A DNA stretch of 64,000 bases from positions 1 through 64,000 of the forward strand of contig CANJME010000011.1 in NCBI GenBank assembly GCA_947475875.1, written 5' to 3'. Of this stretch, positions 62,544 to 64,000 are shown in pieces. The stretch is from Caulobacteraceae bacterium. GTDB taxonomy: Bacteria > Pseudomonadota > Alphaproteobacteria > Caulobacterales > Caulobacteraceae. The notes under the pieces are model-generated. The model searched no databases and was not told where the DNA came from. It worked only from the letters and a program-made list of their open reading frames with translations. The position numbers and the translations under genes were made by a program. Within the stretch, counting starts at the first letter, position 1. Each line of letters begins with the position of its first letter.

Positions 62544-63413
62544 TCACCCGGCTGAGGTAATCGCTTCGTGAACGGCGACCAGGCGTTCGGCCTGCGCCAG
62601 ATGCAGCCGCTCGGCCATGCGGCCCTCGACACGGATCGCGCCTTTGTTCGCATTGTCCGGCTGGGCGAAGGCCTGGATGACCGCCCGGGCGAAGGTGATA
62701 TCGGCGTCCGACGGCGAGAAGACGCGGTTGCAGATTTCGACCTGACGCGGGTGAATCAGGGTCTTGCCATCAAAGCCGAAGTCGACGCCCTGCTCGCAGA
62801 TCGCCTCGAAGCCGGTGTCATTGTCGATGTCGTTGTAGACCCCGTCGAGGATAACCAGTCCGTAGGCGCGGGCGGCCGCGACCGAGAGGCCAAGCGCGGC
62901 GTGGAAGGGCTCGCGCCCCGGCGTCTGGCGGGCGCGCATCTCCTTGGCGATGTCGTTGGTGCCCATGACCCAGACCGACAGTCGGCTGAAGGCTCCCGCC
63001 GCGGCGATCTCGTCCAGGCGGAACAGCGAGCGGCCGGTCTCGATCATGGCCCAGAGGCGCGTTTTGGCTGGGGCGGAAGCGATCTCGGCGTCATAGCGGG
63101 CGACATCGGCGGCATCGTTGACCTTGGGAACCAGGATGCCGTCAGGGCCGGCTTTGGCGGCGGCGGCGAGATCGTCGCCGCCCCAGGGGGTGTCGAGGCC
63201 ATTGACCCGGATAATGACTTCGCGCGCGCCGAAGCCGCCGGCTGCGACCGCCTCGATCGCCTGGGCCCGGGCCATATCCTTGGCTTCCGGCGCAACCGCG
63301 TCTTCCAGGTCGAGGATGACCGCATCGCAGGGCAGACTGCGGGCCTTTTCGATAGCCTTGGCGTTGGACGCGGGCATGTAAAGGACGCTGCGGCGCGGAC
63401 GATTGGCGGACAT
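62544..63413 (-). CDS. mcl2: (3S)-malyl-CoA thioesterase (Mcl2-like, CitE family)
   Basis: 289 residues, HpcH/CitE TIM barrel. RSVLYMPASN, VILDLEDAVAPEAKD, RVNGLDTPWGGDDL, VMGTNDIAKEMRAR, GVYNDIDNDTGFEAICEQGVDFGFDGKTLIHP and VFSPSDADI match Rhodobacter Mcl2 as I recall it more closely than Mcl1. It hydrolyses malyl-CoA to malate in the ethylmalonyl-CoA pathway. The lyase itself is not seen. Confidence 0.82.
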   Translation of the reverse strand: MSANRPRRSVLYMPASNAKAIEKARSLPCDAVILDLEDAVAPEAKDMARAQAIEAVAAGGFGAREVIIRVNGLDTPWGGDDLAAAAKAGPDGILVPKVNDAADVARYDAEIASAPAKTRLWAMIETGRSLFRLDEIAAAGAFSRLSVWVMGTNDIAKEMRARQTPGREPFHAALGLSVAAARAYGLVILDGVYNDIDNDTGFEAICEQGVDFGFDGKTLIHPRQVEICNRVFSPSDADITFARAVIQAFAQPDNANKGAIRVEGRMAERLHLAQAERLVAVHEAITSAG

Positions 63414-63439
63414 GGCTGTGAAGTCTCCGAAAGTTAAGT

Positions 63440-64000
63440 CTAGTCAGGACGCTTGGCGGTCAGCGCGCCATAGAGATCGGGGCGGCGGTCCCTGAAAAAG
63501 CCCCAGGCCGCCCGGTGCGTGGTCAGGAAATCGAGGTCAACGCTCGCGGCGCAGACACCTTCCTCGTCGCGGCTCATATCGCAAAGAAGGTCGCCGCGAT
63601 GGTCGGCGATAAAGCTGGAGCCATAGAACCGCTGGCCGCCGCCAGGGTAGCCATCCCAGGGCTCAAACCCGGTGCGGTTGGCGCCCACCACCGGGATCAC
63701 GTTCGAAACCGCATGGCCCTGCATGGCCCGGCGCCAGGGCGCGGCCGTATCGAGGGTGGGATCGTGGGGCTCAGAGCCGATGGCGGTGGGATAGAGCAAG
63801 ACTTCGGCGCCCATAAGGGTCATGGCGCGAGCGGCTTCGGGGTACCACTGGTCCCAACAGATCCCGACGCCGAGACGGCCGAATTTGGTGTCCCAGACCC
63901 GAAAGCCGGTGTCGCCGGGGCGGAAATAGTACTTTTCCTGATAGCCGGGCCCGTCGGGGATATGGCTCTTGCGATAGACTCCCAGAGCCTCGCCGCCGGC
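63440..64000 (-). CDS. aguB: N-carbamoylputrescine amidase, C-terminal part (cut by the window)
   Basis: 186 codons and a stop are visible; the N-terminus lies beyond the window. Nitrilase-superfamily motifs are RKSHIPDGPGYQEKYYF (catalytic Lys) and GVGICWDQWYPEAARAM (catalytic Cys), then LLYPTAIGSEP, which is typical of AguB. It releases ammonia and CO2 from N-carbamoylputrescine to give putrescine. The catalytic Glu would be in the missing part. Confidence 0.85.
   Translation of the reverse strand, partial: AGGEALGVYRKSHIPDGPGYQEKYYFRPGDTGFRVWDTKFGRLGVGICWDQWYPEAARAMTLMGAEVLLYPTAIGSEPHDPTLDTAAPWRRAMQGHAVSNVIPVVGANRTGFEPWDGYPGGGQRFYGSSFIADHRGDLLCDMSRDEEGVCAASVDLDFLTTHRAAWGFFRDRRPDLYGALTAKRPD

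Overview
This is a GC-rich, densely coded chromosomal segment from an alphaproteobacterium, most likely a member of Caulobacteraceae (Caulobacter/Phenylobacterium type). That placement is an inference. It rests on a DnaA that closely resembles the Caulobacter protein as I remember it, on the rpsT-dnaA and dnaN...recF-gyrB arrangement, on clustered GANTC (CcrM-type) sites upstream of dnaA, and on ethylmalonyl-CoA pathway genes. No rRNA, CRISPR array or prophage is visible. The only mobile element is the edge of an IS3-family element at the left end, next to a tRNA-Thr.

Layout. 1-6.1 kb is accessory: the IS end, tRNA-Thr, a secreted two-heme quinoprotein dehydrogenase of the polyvinyl-alcohol-dehydrogenase type, an uncharacterised secreted protein, a secreted type B carboxylesterase and a small secreted protein, with palindromic repeats between them. 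6.2-16.7 kb is a leftward RNA/translation block (transcription order rimP, nusA, ylxR-like, infB, a small secreted protein, rbfA, truB, rpsO, pnp), with a promoter, a leader terminator ahead of rimP and a strong terminator between ylxR and infB. 16.8-26.3 kb holds two tandem Tat/Sec-exported aspartic-protease-PDZ proteins, trmB, a YgjP-type metallopeptidase, a class A penicillin-binding protein, recQ and a HerA/DUF853 ATPase.

26.4-34.0 kb is the replication cluster: rpsT, dnaA, dnaN, recF and gyrB read leftward, and a methyltransferase reads the other way between dnaN and recF. Two DnaA-box-like sites lie at the dnaA/dnaN junction. 34.1-48.2 kb carries a TraB/GumN protein, mutM, ubiE-ubiB, an exported protein with a toxin-like C-terminal domain, coaBC-dut, dapB, maeB, ampG, a soluble hybrid histidine kinase and a SleB-type wall hydrolase. 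48.2-56.7 kb is a leftward maintenance block (rph, rdgB, hemW, rsmI, yraN, a SirB1-like protein, gshB, yifB). It is interrupted by a rightward island of three genes: a 37-residue membrane peptide, a DUF2975 membrane protein and an XRE regulator. 56.8-64.0 kb holds hrcA-grpE, mdh, a VOC protein, mesaconyl-CoA hydratase, a HIT protein, a secreted protein with a Lys-Ser tail, malyl-CoA thioesterase and the C-terminal part of N-carbamoylputrescine amidase, cut by the window edge.

Two patterns run across the window. Six convergent gene pairs end in the same CTAG tetranucleotide, so their stop codons interlock; a seventh uses TTAG. In addition, several short REP-like palindromes sit in the few real intergenic gaps. 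Most genes are recognisable housekeeping genes. The least described items are the exported toxin-like protein near 38.1-38.7 kb, the dehydrogenase/esterase cluster with shared Gly-Ala-Arg linkers, the paired aspartic proteases, and the microprotein/DUF2975/XRE island.
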